This document shows positions 1 through 8,472 of a DNA stretch of 64,000 nucleotides, piece after piece; the first letter of the stretch is position 1, and the number at the start of each line of letters is the position of its first letter. The position numbers and the translations under genes are program-made. This DNA comes from Variovorax gossypii (lineage in GTDB: Bacteria > Pseudomonadota > Gammaproteobacteria > Burkholderiales > Burkholderiaceae_C): positions 372,001-436,000 of the forward strand of contig NZ_RXOE01000002.1 in NCBI RefSeq assembly GCF_003965815.1, read 5' to 3'. The notes beneath the pieces were generated by a model. It was not told where the DNA came from. It did no database searches and saw only the letters and a list, made by a program, of their open reading frames with translations.

Positions 1-1379
1 CGGATGGCTGGGTGCGCTGCGGCCGCTGCAGCAACGTGTTCGACGCCACGCTCGACCTGCACGAGACGGCCGACGGTTCGCCGGCACCGGTGCAGGGCAG
101 CGGCTACATGCCGGGACTGGTCGAGCAGCAGCCTGCCGCCGAGGCTTCGCCACCCGCGCCTGCGCCCGAGCCCCTGATTGAAGAAGAAGAGCCGGCACCC
201 GCTGCATCGACGACCGAGGACGCGGATTTCTTCGACGACGAGCCCGAGCATCAGCATCGGTCCCGCGAGGAAGAGGATCTGCTGCCGCCGGATGCCCTGG
301 TGCTCGCGCCGGCCCCGGCGGTCGTGTCGCCTCCGGCGCAAGACCGCTCGCCACCGCCACCGTCCGCGCCTCTGCCTGCGTTCTCGCTGACCCTGCCCGA
401 GCACGGCATCGCCGCCGACGAGCCGTGGTCCGACCTCGACGTCAGCGAGCCTGCCTGGAGGCCGCCGCCGAGCACGCTGCCGCCGTTCCCGAACATCGAC
501 CTGAATCTCGCGGCGCCGCCTCCTGCGCCGCCACCCCCGGCTCCGCCGCTGCCTGTCGCTTCGCGCGCCAAGGCGACGACGATGCGCACGCTGATCGAGC
601 GTGCCAGCGACGAAGGCGAAGATGCGGAGCGGGAGAGGGCACGCGAGCAGCAGGAGAAAGAGCACGACCAGGTGCAGATGCAGAAGGCGCTGCGCCGTGC
701 ACGCGCCAAGTCGGCCAAGATCGCGAGCGCCAAGGCGCGCGAGGAGCGTGTTGCTGCGCAGGCTCCGGCCATCGTGGTGCAGGCGGAGAGCGAGCCCGAG
801 CTGAATGCGCGCGCTTCGGATTTCGAACTGCCGGTGGGGCATCCCTTTGCCGACGAAGACGATTCCGCGGAAAAGCAGGCGGGCTTCTGGCAACGCAAGG
901 GCGTGCGCGTCGTGCTGATCCTGCTGGTGGTGCTTGCCGCGTTGCTGCTCGTCCTGCAGATCATCCGCCACGAGCGCGACGGCATCGTCGCGCGCCAGCC
1001 CAACCTGCGGCCCGCGCTGGCGGCGCTGTGCCAGTACACGGGCTGCGAGCTCGGCGCGCTGCGCCAGATCGGCGACATCGTGATCGAAGGCGCGGCCTTC
1101 GCGCGCGAGAAGAGCGGCGGCAACGACTACCGCCTGAGCTTCACCCTGCGCAACGGCGCCACCGTGCCGCTTGCGATGCCGGCCGTCGAGCTCTCGCTGC
1201 TCGACACGCAGGAGCGCGCCGTGGTGCGTCGCGTGCTGATGCCGGCGGACTACGGTGCCTCGGCGGTGCTGGCTGCGCGCGCCGATCGCGCTGCCTCGCT
1301 GCCTCTTACCCTGTCTGCTTCCGAAGCGGCGGCACTACCGCCTGTCGCGGGTTATCGCGTCGAGGCTTTCTATCCCTGA
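1..1379 (+). CDS. Zinc-ribbon / DUF3426 membrane protein (5'-truncated)
   Basis: The reading frame enters from the left edge, so the true start is outside the window. What remains begins in the second half of an MJ0042-type zinc ribbon: a CGRC knuckle in a V-R-C-G-R-C-x-x-V-F-D-A context, which normally pairs with a CPxC knuckle just upstream. Next comes a long proline/alanine/glutamate-rich, low-complexity linker, then a charged helical stretch. A single hydrophobic segment follows (about bases 905-975), and then a C-terminal DUF3426 domain. The layout suggests a cytoplasmic zinc ribbon, one membrane span and an extracytoplasmic domain. The function of the family is unknown. The gene lies 64 bp before the PfkB kinase on the same strand. 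In Burkholderiales this family commonly follows accB-accC-prmA, which would lie off the left edge (inference). Confidence 0.85.
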   Translation, partial: DGWVRCGRCSNVFDATLDLHETADGSPAPVQGSGYMPGLVEQQPAAEASPPAPAPEPLIEEEEPAPAASTTEDADFFDDEPEHQHRSREEEDLLPPDALVLAPAPAVVSPPAQDRSPPPPSAPLPAFSLTLPEHGIAADEPWSDLDVSEPAWRPPPSTLPPFPNIDLNLAAPPPAPPPPAPPLPVASRAKATTMRTLIERASDEGEDAERERAREQQEKEHDQVQMQKALRRARAKSAKIASAKAREERVAAQAPAIVVQAESEPELNARASDFELPVGHPFADEDDSAEKQAGFWQRKGVRVVLILLVVLAALLLVLQIIRHERDGIVARQPNLRPALAALCQYTGCELGALRQIGDIVIEGAAFAREKSGGNDYRLSFTLRNGATVPLAMPAVELSLLDTQERAVVRRVLMPADYGASAVLAARADRAASLPLTLSASEAAALPPVAGYRVEAFYP

Positions 1380-1443
1380 GCGGGGCGCGTGCACGCATGC
1401 GTCCCTCTCGTTTTCATCCACTCAACACAACCAACGGCTAACC

Positions 1444-2346
1444 ATGGCAGCAGTGATTTGCGGTTCCCTCGCATTCGACACCATCATGACTTTCGAGGGC
1501 CGGTTCGCCGACCAGATCCTTCCGGACCAGCTGCACATCCTCAATGTGTCCTTCCTGGTGCCGACGCTACGCCGTGACTTCGGCGGCTGCGCGGGCAACA
1601 TCGCATACAGCCTCAATGCGCTGGGCGGCGCCGCGCTACCCATGGCCACGCTCGGCAGCGACGGCGCCACGTACCTCGAGCGCATGCGCTCGCTGGGCAT
1701 CAGCACGGAGTTCGTGCGCCAGCTCGACGACACCTTCACCGCGCAGGCGATGATCATGAGCGACGTCGACAACAACCAGATCACCGCCTTCCACCCCGGC
1801 GCGATGCAGCAGGCGCACATCACCAAGGTGGCGGCGCGCGACGACATCAAGCTCGGCATCATCGCGCCCGATGGCCGCGATGCCATGCTGCAGCACGCGG
1901 AGCAGTTCGCCGCCGCCGGCATTCCCTTCGTGTTCGATCCGGGCCAGGGCCTGCCGATGTTCGACGGCGAGGCGCTGCGCCATTTCGTCGAGCTCGCGAG
2001 CTGGGTGGTGGTGAACGACTACGAAGGCAAGATGCTGTCGCAGCGCACCGGCTGGAGTCTGGCCGAGATCTCGAAGCGCGTGCGTGGCCTGGTGGTCACG
2101 CTGGCGGCCGAGGGCTGCGAGGTATGGACGAACGGCGAGCGCGAGCACGTGCCGGGCGTGGTGGCTACCGAGGTCGTCGAGCCCACGGGCTGCGGCGACG
2201 CATGGCGCGGCGCGCTGCTGTTCGGGCTGGAAAAGGGCTGGTCGCTCGCGCAATGCGCTGCGCTGGGCAACAAGGTGGGTGCGATCAAGATCGCGCAGCG
2301 CGGCCCGCAGAACTACGAGATCGATCGCAAGGCGCTGGGTCTCTGA
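1444..2346 (+). CDS. PfkB-family carbohydrate/nucleoside kinase
   Basis: A 300-aa protein, a normal length for the ribokinase/PfkB superfamily. It has the N-terminal substrate-side GG motif (GGCAGNIAYSLNALGG, about residues 40-55) and the C-terminal PfkB signature EPTGCGDAWRGALL, which supplies the anion hole and catalytic Asp. The usual GAGD is GCGD here, so a Cys replaces Ala. I chose ATG at 1444 because the family starts close to the first beta strand (VICGSLAFDTI); the frame stays open further upstream, but that part overlaps the preceding gene. The enzyme should phosphorylate a sugar or nucleoside with ATP in the cytoplasm. Relatives are variously annotated as adenosine kinase, ribokinase or simply carbohydrate kinase, and the sequence does not decide the substrate. 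A strong bidirectional terminator follows at 2394-2429. Confidence 0.88.
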   Translation: MAAVICGSLAFDTIMTFEGRFADQILPDQLHILNVSFLVPTLRRDFGGCAGNIAYSLNALGGAALPMATLGSDGATYLERMRSLGISTEFVRQLDDTFTAQAMIMSDVDNNQITAFHPGAMQQAHITKVAARDDIKLGIIAPDGRDAMLQHAEQFAAAGIPFVFDPGQGLPMFDGEALRHFVELASWVVVNDYEGKMLSQRTGWSLAEISKRVRGLVVTLAAEGCEVWTNGEREHVPGVVATEVVEPTGCGDAWRGALLFGLEKGWSLAQCAALGNKVGAIKIAQRGPQNYEIDRKALGL

Positions 2347-2393
2347 TCCTTCTTTCCACAAGCGTCCCGGCGAGGCTGGGGCGATGGGGGAAT

Positions 2394-2429
2394 AAAAAAA
2401 GCCCGGCACCGTGAGGTGCCGGGCTTTTT
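2394..2429. terminator. Bidirectional intrinsic terminator
   Basis: A perfect 10-bp stem, GCCCGGCACC / GGTGCCGGGC, closes a GTGA loop. It is preceded by a run of seven A and followed by five T, so it can end transcription both from the kinase gene on the left (+) and from the H1-like gene on the right (-), whose stop codon is 22 bp away. Confidence 0.9.
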
Positions 2430-2451
2430 GCCTTCAAGGCCGCTGAGAAGC

Positions 2452-2961
2452 TCAGGGCTTGCTGGCCGTGGGGAACGGCCAGGCTGCCTGGGGATTCAGC
2501 GTCGTTTGCGCCGCAGGGGCAGGCGCTACGGCGGCAGCCTTGGCAGGGGCAGCGGCCTTGGGAGCCTTCTTCGCAGCAGGCTTCTTGGCAGCAGGCTTTT
2601 TCGCGGCTTTCTTGGCCGCAGCCTTTTTGGCAGGGGCCTTCTTGGCAGCAGCCTTCTTCGCAGGCGCCTTCTTGGCAGCGGCCTTCTTCGCCGGGGCCTT
2701 CTTGGCAGCAGCCTTCTTCGCAGGCGCCTTCTTCGCTACGGCCTTCTTCGCCGGAGCCTTCTTGGCAGCGGCCTTCTTGGCCGGTGCTGCCTTCTTCGCT
2801 GCTACCTTCTTGGCAGGAGCCTTCTTGGCAGCGACCTTCTTGGCCGGTGCCTTCTTGGCGGCTACCTTCTTGGCAGGAGCCTTCTTGGCGGCCACGGCCT
2901 TCTTTGCCGGAGCCTTCTTTGCAGCGGCTTTCTTAGCCGGAGCTTTCTTTGCAGTTGCCAT
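2452..2961 (-). CDS. Histone H1-like, lysine/alanine/proline repeat DNA-binding protein
   Basis: A 169-aa protein of extreme composition: after MATAKKAP it is built of tandem [10 protein letters not shown] / [10 protein letters not shown] units to about residue 130. A short alanine/proline-rich tail follows and ends near [11 protein letters not shown]. This is the pattern of bacterial H1-like proteins (for example BpH1 of Bordetella, AlgP of Pseudomonas, HctB of chlamydiae), which bind DNA non-specifically through lysine-rich tails and help compact the nucleoid. The ATG at 2961 has a good Shine-Dalgarno (AAGGAG) about 8 nt upstream. The gene is monocistronic and ends at the bidirectional terminator. 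The near-identical codon repeats are a probable site of length variation between strains (inference). Confidence 0.9.
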   Translation of the reverse strand: MATAKKAPAKKAAAKKAPAKKAVAAKKAPAKKVAAKKAPAKKVAAKKAPAKKVAAKKAAPAKKAAAKKAPAKKAVAKKAPAKKAAAKKAPAKKAAAKKAPAKKAAAKKAPAKKAAAKKAAKKPAAKKPAAKKAPKAAAPAKAAAVAPAPAAQTTLNPQAAWPFPTASKP

Positions 2962-3157
2962 TTCTATTTCTCCTTGATCAAGTTGAAAAAATCAACCTAT
3001 TGAAGCACTCCACGCACGTTGGGTAACGTGAAGCGATTCATGGTGTTGGAATCTTTGCTCCAGCACCATGAACACCTGAGCCCTCGTCCATGCCGCGCTC
3101 TTCGGCGCGATCGGTGGCAAGGGCAATTCTTGAATTCATTAATTCTTGTCGAAAGAT

Positions 3158-4405
3158 TCAATCCCAGGAGAGCGCGCCACCCGACTGGTATTCGATCACG
3201 CGGGTTTCGAAGAAATTGCGCTCTTTCTTCAGGTCAATCATTTCGCTCATCCACGGGAACGGATTTTCTTCGTTCGGGAAGAGCGTTTCGAGGCCGATCT
3301 GCTGTGCACGCCGGTTGGCGATGTAGCGCAGGTAGCCCTTGAACATGGAGGCGTTCATGCCGAGCACGCCACGGGGCATGGTGTCTTCGGCGTATTTGTA
3401 TTCGAGCTCGACGGCGCGCAGGAAGAGCGCCTTGATCTCCGCCTTGAACTCCGCCGTCCAGAGGCCGGGGTTCTCGAGCTTGAGCTGGTTGATCAGGTCG
3501 ATGCCGAAATTGCAGTGCATCGACTCGTCGCGCAGGATGTACTGGTACTGCTCGGCGGCGCCGGTCATCTTGTTCTGGCGGCCCAGCGCGAGGATCTGCG
3601 TGAAGCCGACGTAGAAGAAGAGGCCTTCCATCAGGCAGGCGAACACGATGAGCGACTTGAGCAGCTTCTGGTCGGCCTCGGGCGTGCCGGTCTTGAAGTT
3701 GGGGTCGCTGATGGCATCGATGAACGGGATCAGGAACTGGTCCTTCTCGCGGATCGACGGCACTTCGTTGTAGGCGTTGAAGATCTCGCTCTCGTCCAGG
3801 CCGAGCGATTCGACGATGTACTGGTACGCGTGCGTGTGGATCGCTTCCTCGAAGGCCTGGCGCAGCAGGAACTGGCGGCATTCGGGGGCCGTGATGTGGC
3901 GGTAGGTGCCCAGCACGATGTTGTTGGCGGCCAGCGAGTCGGCGGTCACGAAGAAGCCGAGGTTGCGCTTGACGATGCGGCGCTCGTCTTCGCTCAGGCC
4001 GTTCGGATCTTTCCACAGCGCGATGTCGCGCGTCATGTTCACTTCCTGCGGCATCCAGTGGTTGGCGCAGGTGGCGAGGTACTTCTCCCACGCCCACTTG
4101 TACTTGAACGGCACCAGCTGGTTGACGTCGGTCTGGCCGTTGATGATGCGCTTGTCGGAAGCCTTGACGCGCTGGGTGGATTGGGTGGTGGCGGCAGGCG
4201 TTGCTGCTGCCGCTGCAACCGGGCGCACTGCAGCGCTGTCATCGAGCGTGCTGAATGTGCGGAGGGCAGGTTGCGCGATCGACGAAGTCGGAGCGTCCAC
4301 CGAACGGCCTGCGGGCAAGCCGCTGGTCGATGCGTTGTGGTGCTGCAAACCTTGTTGCATATCCTTTGGTAAGGAGGGCTTGACTTCTTCGTCCCAGGTC
4401 AACAT
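3158..4405 (-). CDS. nrdB: Class Ia ribonucleoside-diphosphate reductase, beta subunit
   Basis: R2 protein of class Ia ribonucleotide reductase. It houses the diiron-tyrosyl radical cofactor and hands the radical to NrdA for NDP to dNDP reduction. Visible ligands include E-A-I-H-T-H-A-Y (about residues 187-194), giving the E-x-x-H iron ligands and the radical Tyr seven residues after the Glu, and a second E-x-x-H in [10 protein letters not shown] chose ATG at 4405 (MLTWDEE); the frame also opens with TTG at 4417. Against E. coli NrdB it has an extra N-terminal stretch of about 80 residues rich in Ala, Thr and Pro before the conserved ferritin-like core. It lies 193 bp downstream of nrdA on the same strand and is probably co-transcribed with it. 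Confidence 0.97.
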   Translation of the reverse strand: MLTWDEEVKPSLPKDMQQGLQHHNASTSGLPAGRSVDAPTSSIAQPALRTFSTLDDSAAVRPVAAAAATPAATTQSTQRVKASDKRIINGQTDVNQLVPFKYKWAWEKYLATCANHWMPQEVNMTRDIALWKDPNGLSEDERRIVKRNLGFFVTADSLAANNIVLGTYRHITAPECRQFLLRQAFEEAIHTHAYQYIVESLGLDESEIFNAYNEVPSIREKDQFLIPFIDAISDPNFKTGTPEADQKLLKSLIVFACLMEGLFFYVGFTQILALGRQNKMTGAAEQYQYILRDESMHCNFGIDLINQLKLENPGLWTAEFKAEIKALFLRAVELEYKYAEDTMPRGVLGMNASMFKGYLRYIANRRAQQIGLETLFPNEENPFPWMSEMIDLKKERNFFETRVIEYQSGGALSWD

Positions 4406-4598
4406 AGAAAAATCCAATGCTCAAATTATCGGAGTAACGATGTGAGTTGCAAAGTGCCCGTTCACATCGCACGCCATTTATGTGGTTGTTATGTTGCTCG
4501 CATGCATCGCGCGATGTCAGTCAATGGCTTCATTGAATGAACGTCGCGCGATTTTTCGCATGCACCTCACTGACTGACTGTCGCGAGCATCGACGCGT

Positions 4599-7517
4599 TT
4601 ATTGGCACGCTTCGCAGGTCGGATCGTCCACGCCGCAGAACGCGATGTCGGTAGCGGGAATCGCGCTCATCTGAGCCCTCGCTGCAGCCGCTGCTGCTTC
4701 GAGTGCGCTCATGCCCGAGGGGGCGTCGCCGCTGCCCGACGACACCGCGTTGAGGCGGCCCGACTGCACCGTCGACTTCTCGGCGTGCGTCGCGCTCTGC
4801 GTGCGCAGGTAGTAGGTGGTCTTCAGGCCGCGCAGCCATGCGAGCTTGTAGGTGTCGTCGAGCTTCTTGCCCGATGCGCCGGCCATGTAGATGTTCAGCG
4901 ACTGCGCCTGGTCGATCCACTTCTGGCGACGCGCGGCGGCTTCCACCAGCCAGGTGGTCTCGATCTCGAACGCGGTGGCGTAGAGCGCCTTCACGTCCTG
5001 CGGCACGCGGTCGATGGGGCGCAGCGAGCCGTCGAAGTGCTTCAGGTCCATCACCATCACGTCGTCCCACAGGCCCAGGCGCTTCAGGTCGCGCACCAGG
5101 TAGTGGTTGATCACGGTGAATTCGCCCGACAGGTTCGACTTGACCGAGAGGTTGCCGAAGCAGGGCTCGATCGAGGCGTCCACGCCGATGATGTTCGAGA
5201 TGGTCGCGGTCGGGGCGATGGCCACGCAGTTCGAATTGCGCATGCCGTCGGCCTTGATCTTCGAGCGCAGTGCGTCCCAGTCGAGGGTGGCCGAGCGGTC
5301 GACCTCGACGTAGCCGCCGCGTTCCTTTTCCAGCAGGTCGAGCGAGTCGATCGGCAGGATGCCCTTGTCCCACAGCGAGCCCTTGTAGCTCGAGTATTTG
5401 CCGCGTTCCTTGGCCAGCTCGGTCGACGCCCAGTAGGCGTGGTAGCAGATGGCTTCCATCGACTCGTCGGCGAACTGCACGGCTTCCTGCGAGGCGTAGG
5501 GAATGCGCAGCTCGTACAGCGCGTCCTGGAAGCCCATCAGGCCCAGGCCGACCGGACGGTGGCGCAGGTTCGAGTCGCGCGCCTTCTTCACGGCGTAGTA
5601 GTTGATGTCGATCACGTTGTCGAGCATGCGCATCGCGGTCGACACGGTCTTCTTCAGCTTCTCCTGGTCGACCTTGCCGTCCTTCAGGTGCTGCAGCAGG
5701 TTCACCGAGCCCAGGTTGCACACGGCGGTTTCGGTGTCGCTGGTGTTCAGCGTGATCTCGGTGCAGAGGTTCGACGAGTGCACCACGCCGGCGTGCTGCT
5801 GCGGCGAGCGCACGTTGCAGGCGTCCTTGAACGTGATCCAGGGGTGGCCGGTCTCGAACAGCATCGTGAGCATCTTGCGCCACAGGTCGGTCGCCTGGAT
5901 GGTGCGGCTCGGCTTGATCTCGCCGCGGGCAGCCTTCTCTTCGTAGGCGACGTAGGCCTTCTCGAAGTCGGCGCCGAACAGGTCGTGCAGGTCGGGCACG
6001 TTCGACGGCGAGAACAGCGTCCAGGTGCCCTTTTCCATCACGCGGCGCATGAACAGGTCGGGGATCCAGTTGGCGGTGTTCATGTCGTGCGTGCGGCGGC
6101 GGTCGTCGCCGGTGTTCTTGCGCAGCTCCAGGAACTCCTCGATGTCGAGGTGCCAGGTTTCGAGGTACGTGCAGACGGCGCCCTTGCGCTTGCCGCCCTG
6201 GTTCACGGCCACGGCCGTGTCGTTCACCACCTTCAGGAACGGCACCACGCCCTGCGATTCGCCGTTCGTACCCTTGATGTGGCTGCCCAGCGCACGCACG
6301 CGGGTCCAGTCGTTGCCCAGGCCGCCGGCGAACTTCGACAGCAGCGCGTTTTCCTTGATCGACTCGTAGATGCCGTCCAGGTCGTCCGGCACGGTCGTCA
6401 GGTAGCAGCTCGACAGCTGCGAGCGCAGCGTGCCGGCGTTGAACAGCGTCGGCGTGCTCGACATGAAGTCGAACGACGACAGCACTTCGTAGAACTCGAT
6501 GGCGCGGGCTTCGCGGTCGATTTCATTGAGCGACAGGCCCATGGCCACGCGCATGAAGAAGGCCTGCGGCAGCTCGATGCGGGTCTTGCGCACGTGCAGG
6601 AAGTAGCGGTCGTACAGGGTCTGCAGGCCGAGGTAGTCGAACTGGTTGTCGCGCTCGGGCTTCAGGGCCGCGCCCAGGCGGGCCAGGTCGTACTGCAGCA
6701 GCTTCTCGTCGAGCAGGTCGTTGTCCACGCCCTTCTTGATGAACTGCGGGAAGTAGTCGGCGTAGGCGGTGGCGCGGTCGGCGGGCAGCACTTCGCGGCC
6801 GATGATCTCCTTGAAGATCGTGTGCAGCAGCAGGCGCGCGGTGGCGAAGGTGTAGTCGGGATCCTTCTCGATCAGCGTGCGGGCAGCGAGGATGGAGGCC
6901 TTGTAGACCTCGTCGAGCGGCACGCCGTCGTACAGGTTGCGCATCGTCTCGGCGACGATGGGCGCGGCCGTGATGCTGTCGCCCAGGCCCGTGCAGGCGG
7001 ATTCGATCAGGCCCTTGAGCTCGTTCAGGTCGAGAGCGACCAGCTCGCCGTTGTCCAGCACGTGCAGCGCGGGCGCGGCCGGCACTTCCTGCTCGCCCTG
7101 CTTCGAGCGCTCCTGCGTGCGGCGCTCGCGGTACAGCACGTAGGCGCGGGCGATCTCATGATGGCCGCCGCGCATCAGGCCGAGCTCGACCTGATCCTGC
7201 ACGTCCTCGATGTGGAAGGTGCCGCCGCCCGGACGCGAACGCACCAGCGCGCGGATCACGCCCTGCGTGAGCGTGTCGACCGTCTCGCGCACGCTGGCCG
7301 AGGCCGCGCCCTGGGTGCCGTGCACGGCCAGGAAGGCCTTCATCATCGCGATGGCGATCTTGTTCGGCTCGAAGGGAACGACTGCGCCGTTGCGGCGGAT
7401 GATCTGGTAGTGGGCCAGGTTCTGGCCGGAGGGAGAGCCAGCAGTGTCTCGCTGCTGTTGCGGTGGCGTCGAGGGAACGGCACGCGGGGTCGATTGGGGG
7501 TTCAGGGCTGTTTGCAT
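4599..7517 (-). CDS. nrdA: Class Ia ribonucleoside-diphosphate reductase, alpha subunit
   Basis: A 972-aa catalytic R1 subunit, in the long (about 950-aa) Pseudomonas-like size class rather than the 761-aa E. coli type. An ATP-cone lies near residues 40-140 (starting IIRRNGAVVPFEPNKIAIAM) and gives allosteric dATP/ATP control of activity. The ten-stranded barrel carries SSCYLTTVPDD, the catalytic N-L-C-T-E-I, and CNLGSVNL. The C-terminal thioredoxin-reducible pair is in DPTCEACQ at the very end. I chose ATG at 7517 because a strong AGAGGAAG Shine-Dalgarno lies just upstream; the frame also opens at TTG 7538, but that start would put the ribosome-binding site inside the coding sequence. Expression is probably repressed by NrdR through the two boxes at 7599-7614 and 7631-7646. 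Confidence 0.97.
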   Translation of the reverse strand: MQTALNPQSTPRAVPSTPPQQQRDTAGSPSGQNLAHYQIIRRNGAVVPFEPNKIAIAMMKAFLAVHGTQGAASASVRETVDTLTQGVIRALVRSRPGGGTFHIEDVQDQVELGLMRGGHHEIARAYVLYRERRTQERSKQGEQEVPAAPALHVLDNGELVALDLNELKGLIESACTGLGDSITAAPIVAETMRNLYDGVPLDEVYKASILAARTLIEKDPDYTFATARLLLHTIFKEIIGREVLPADRATAYADYFPQFIKKGVDNDLLDEKLLQYDLARLGAALKPERDNQFDYLGLQTLYDRYFLHVRKTRIELPQAFFMRVAMGLSLNEIDREARAIEFYEVLSSFDFMSSTPTLFNAGTLRSQLSSCYLTTVPDDLDGIYESIKENALLSKFAGGLGNDWTRVRALGSHIKGTNGESQGVVPFLKVVNDTAVAVNQGGKRKGAVCTYLETWHLDIEEFLELRKNTGDDRRRTHDMNTANWIPDLFMRRVMEKGTWTLFSPSNVPDLHDLFGADFEKAYVAYEEKAARGEIKPSRTIQATDLWRKMLTMLFETGHPWITFKDACNVRSPQQHAGVVHSSNLCTEITLNTSDTETAVCNLGSVNLLQHLKDGKVDQEKLKKTVSTAMRMLDNVIDINYYAVKKARDSNLRHRPVGLGLMGFQDALYELRIPYASQEAVQFADESMEAICYHAYWASTELAKERGKYSSYKGSLWDKGILPIDSLDLLEKERGGYVEVDRSATLDWDALRSKIKADGMRNSNCVAIAPTATISNIIGVDASIEPCFGNLSVKSNLSGEFTVINHYLVRDLKRLGLWDDVMVMDLKHFDGSLRPIDRVPQDVKALYATAFEIETTWLVEAAARRQKWIDQAQSLNIYMAGASGKKLDDTYKLAWLRGLKTTYYLRTQSATHAEKSTVQSGRLNAVSSGSGDAPSGMSALEAAAAAARAQMSAIPATDIAFCGVDDPTCEACQ

Positions 7518-7598
7518 TCGCTTCCTCTCGGTTGGCAATTCTTGTTGGATGGCGGCACCTGTTCCAGCGCCGCACCGGTGTACGGGACCGGACGGAGG

Positions 7599-7614
7599 AC
7601 ACTATATCTAGGGT
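7599..7614 (-). promoter_or_regulatory. NrdR box 1 (promoter-proximal)
   Basis: ACACTATATCTAGGGT closely resembles the NrdR consensus acaCwATATaTwGwgt. It overlaps the proposed -10 hexamer of the nrdA promoter. Its partner lies at 7631-7646, with equivalent positions exactly 32 bp apart. That is about three helical turns and is the hallmark spacing of NrdR box pairs. Basis: motif seen directly; NrdR role from family knowledge. Confidence 0.8.
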
Positions 7615-7629
7615 GCAGGAGGCATACAA
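7601..7629 (-). promoter_or_regulatory. Predicted sigma-70 promoter of nrdAB
   Basis: On the minus strand a weak -35 TTGTAT (7624-7629) and a good -10 TATAGT (7601-7606) are separated by 17 bp. This would start transcription near 7594, about 75 nt before the nrdA ATG. The -10 lies inside NrdR box 1 and the -35 abuts box 2, so NrdR binding would block RNA polymerase. The -35 matches only the TTG of the consensus, so the call rests on spacing and on the box arrangement. Confidence 0.55.
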
Positions 7630-7630
7630 C

Positions 7631-7646
7631 CCACTAGATGTAGCGT
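7631..7646 (-). promoter_or_regulatory. NrdR box 2 (promoter-distal)
   Basis: CCACTAGATGTAGCGT shares the CACTA-AT-TAG-GT skeleton with box 1 and starts 32 bp from it. This is the second half of the typical paired NrdR operator upstream of ribonucleotide reductase genes. Confidence 0.75.
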
Positions 7647-7866
7647 TTTCCAATGGATACACGGATTGCCGGTATTACTTCCGCAATAGGCCACGGGCGA
7701 AGATGCCGCGTGAATACTGGCCTATGGTCACGCAACCCGCATGGGGCGTGGCTTGCAGGCCGATTTGGGCCTGCAGGGCGCATGGTTGCTGCATCGCGCG
7801 TTTGCGATTTTCGCATTGTTGCGCCGCGGGAGCGGCGCATCGCGAGGCGTCGCGCGATTGAAAAAA

Positions 7867-8472
7867 TTAGAGCTGCCTGACCTGCTCAGGAAACATCTGT
7901 GGATTCCAGCCCAGTTGTTCGCGCAGCAGACGCCAGTCGAAGCCCGCGCCCGGGTCCTGCTTGCGGCCCGGCGCGATGTGCTCGTGCCCGGCGACGTGGG
8001 CGACCGGAAATCGCTGTGCGATGGCGGCGCACAGGCTCGCGAGCGTCTCGTATTGCGGCTCCTCGAAGAGCTGGCCTTCGAGGCCCTCGAGCTCGATGCC
8101 GATGGAGTCGTCGTTGCAGTTGCCGCGACCGCGCCACGACGACACGCCGGCATGCCACGCGCGATCGTCGCAGCTCACGAACTGCCAGAGCTCGCCGTTG
8201 CGCCGCACGTAGAAATGCGACGAAACCTCCAGCCCGCGGATCGACTGGAAATAGGGATGCGCATCCCAGTCGAGCCGGTTGGTGAAGAGCCGCTGCACCG
8301 CGTCGCCGCCGTATTCGCCGGGCGGCAGGCTGATCGAGTGCAGCACGATGAGGTCGATCTGCGCGCCTTGCGGCCGGGGCCCGAAATTGGGCGAGGGCAG
8401 GGCTTTCGCGAAGCGGTACCAGCCGGCCTGCCAGAGTCCGTCTTCGGCCCGGGCTTCTTCAGTCGTCGGCAT
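7867..8472 (-). CDS. ampD: 1,6-anhydro-N-acetylmuramyl-L-alanine amidase AmpD
   Basis: A 201-aa zinc amidase of the amidase_2 (PGRP-like) fold. It releases the peptide from anhydro-muropeptides in the cytoplasm during cell-wall recycling; in many bacteria its loss induces AmpC beta-lactamase. Visible elements are IVLHSISLPPGEYGG with the first zinc His (about residue 45), SSHFYVRRNG with the second His region, WHAGVSSWRGRGNCND, SIGIELEG, and the late GHEHIAPGRKQDPG carrying the last His/Lys/Asp cluster. ATG at 8472 overlaps the end of pilR by 14 bp; an upstream GTG at 8496 is also possible. There is no signal peptide, as expected for AmpD rather than the periplasmic AmiD. It is probably co-transcribed with pilSR. 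Confidence 0.93.
   Translation of the reverse strand: MPTTEEARAEDGLWQAGWYRFAKALPSPNFGPRPQGAQIDLIVLHSISLPPGEYGGDAVQRLFTNRLDWDAHPYFQSIRGLEVSSHFYVRRNGELWQFVSCDDRAWHAGVSSWRGRGNCNDDSIGIELEGLEGQLFEEPQYETLASLCAAIAQRFPVAHVAGHEHIAPGRKQDPGAGFDWRLLREQLGWNPQMFPEQVRQL

Noticed and set aside
251..1123. Long minus-strand open frame opposite the DUF3426 gene
   Set aside because: A high-G+C antisense shadow: low-complexity Ser/Arg/Ala composition, no motifs, and opposite a gene with clear domains. Similar antisense frames opposite nrdA, ffh, the RND pump and others were rejected for the same reason.
1255..1443. N-terminal extension of the PfkB kinase from 1255
   Set aside because: It overlaps the DUF3426 gene in another frame, has no similarity to the family, and ATG 1444 fits the conserved start.
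7821..7838. GCGCCGC-GGGA-GCGGCGC hairpin after ampD as a terminator
   Set aside because: A perfect 7-bp stem, but no T-tract follows on the minus strand; it could as well be part of the palindromic sequence shared around nrdA.
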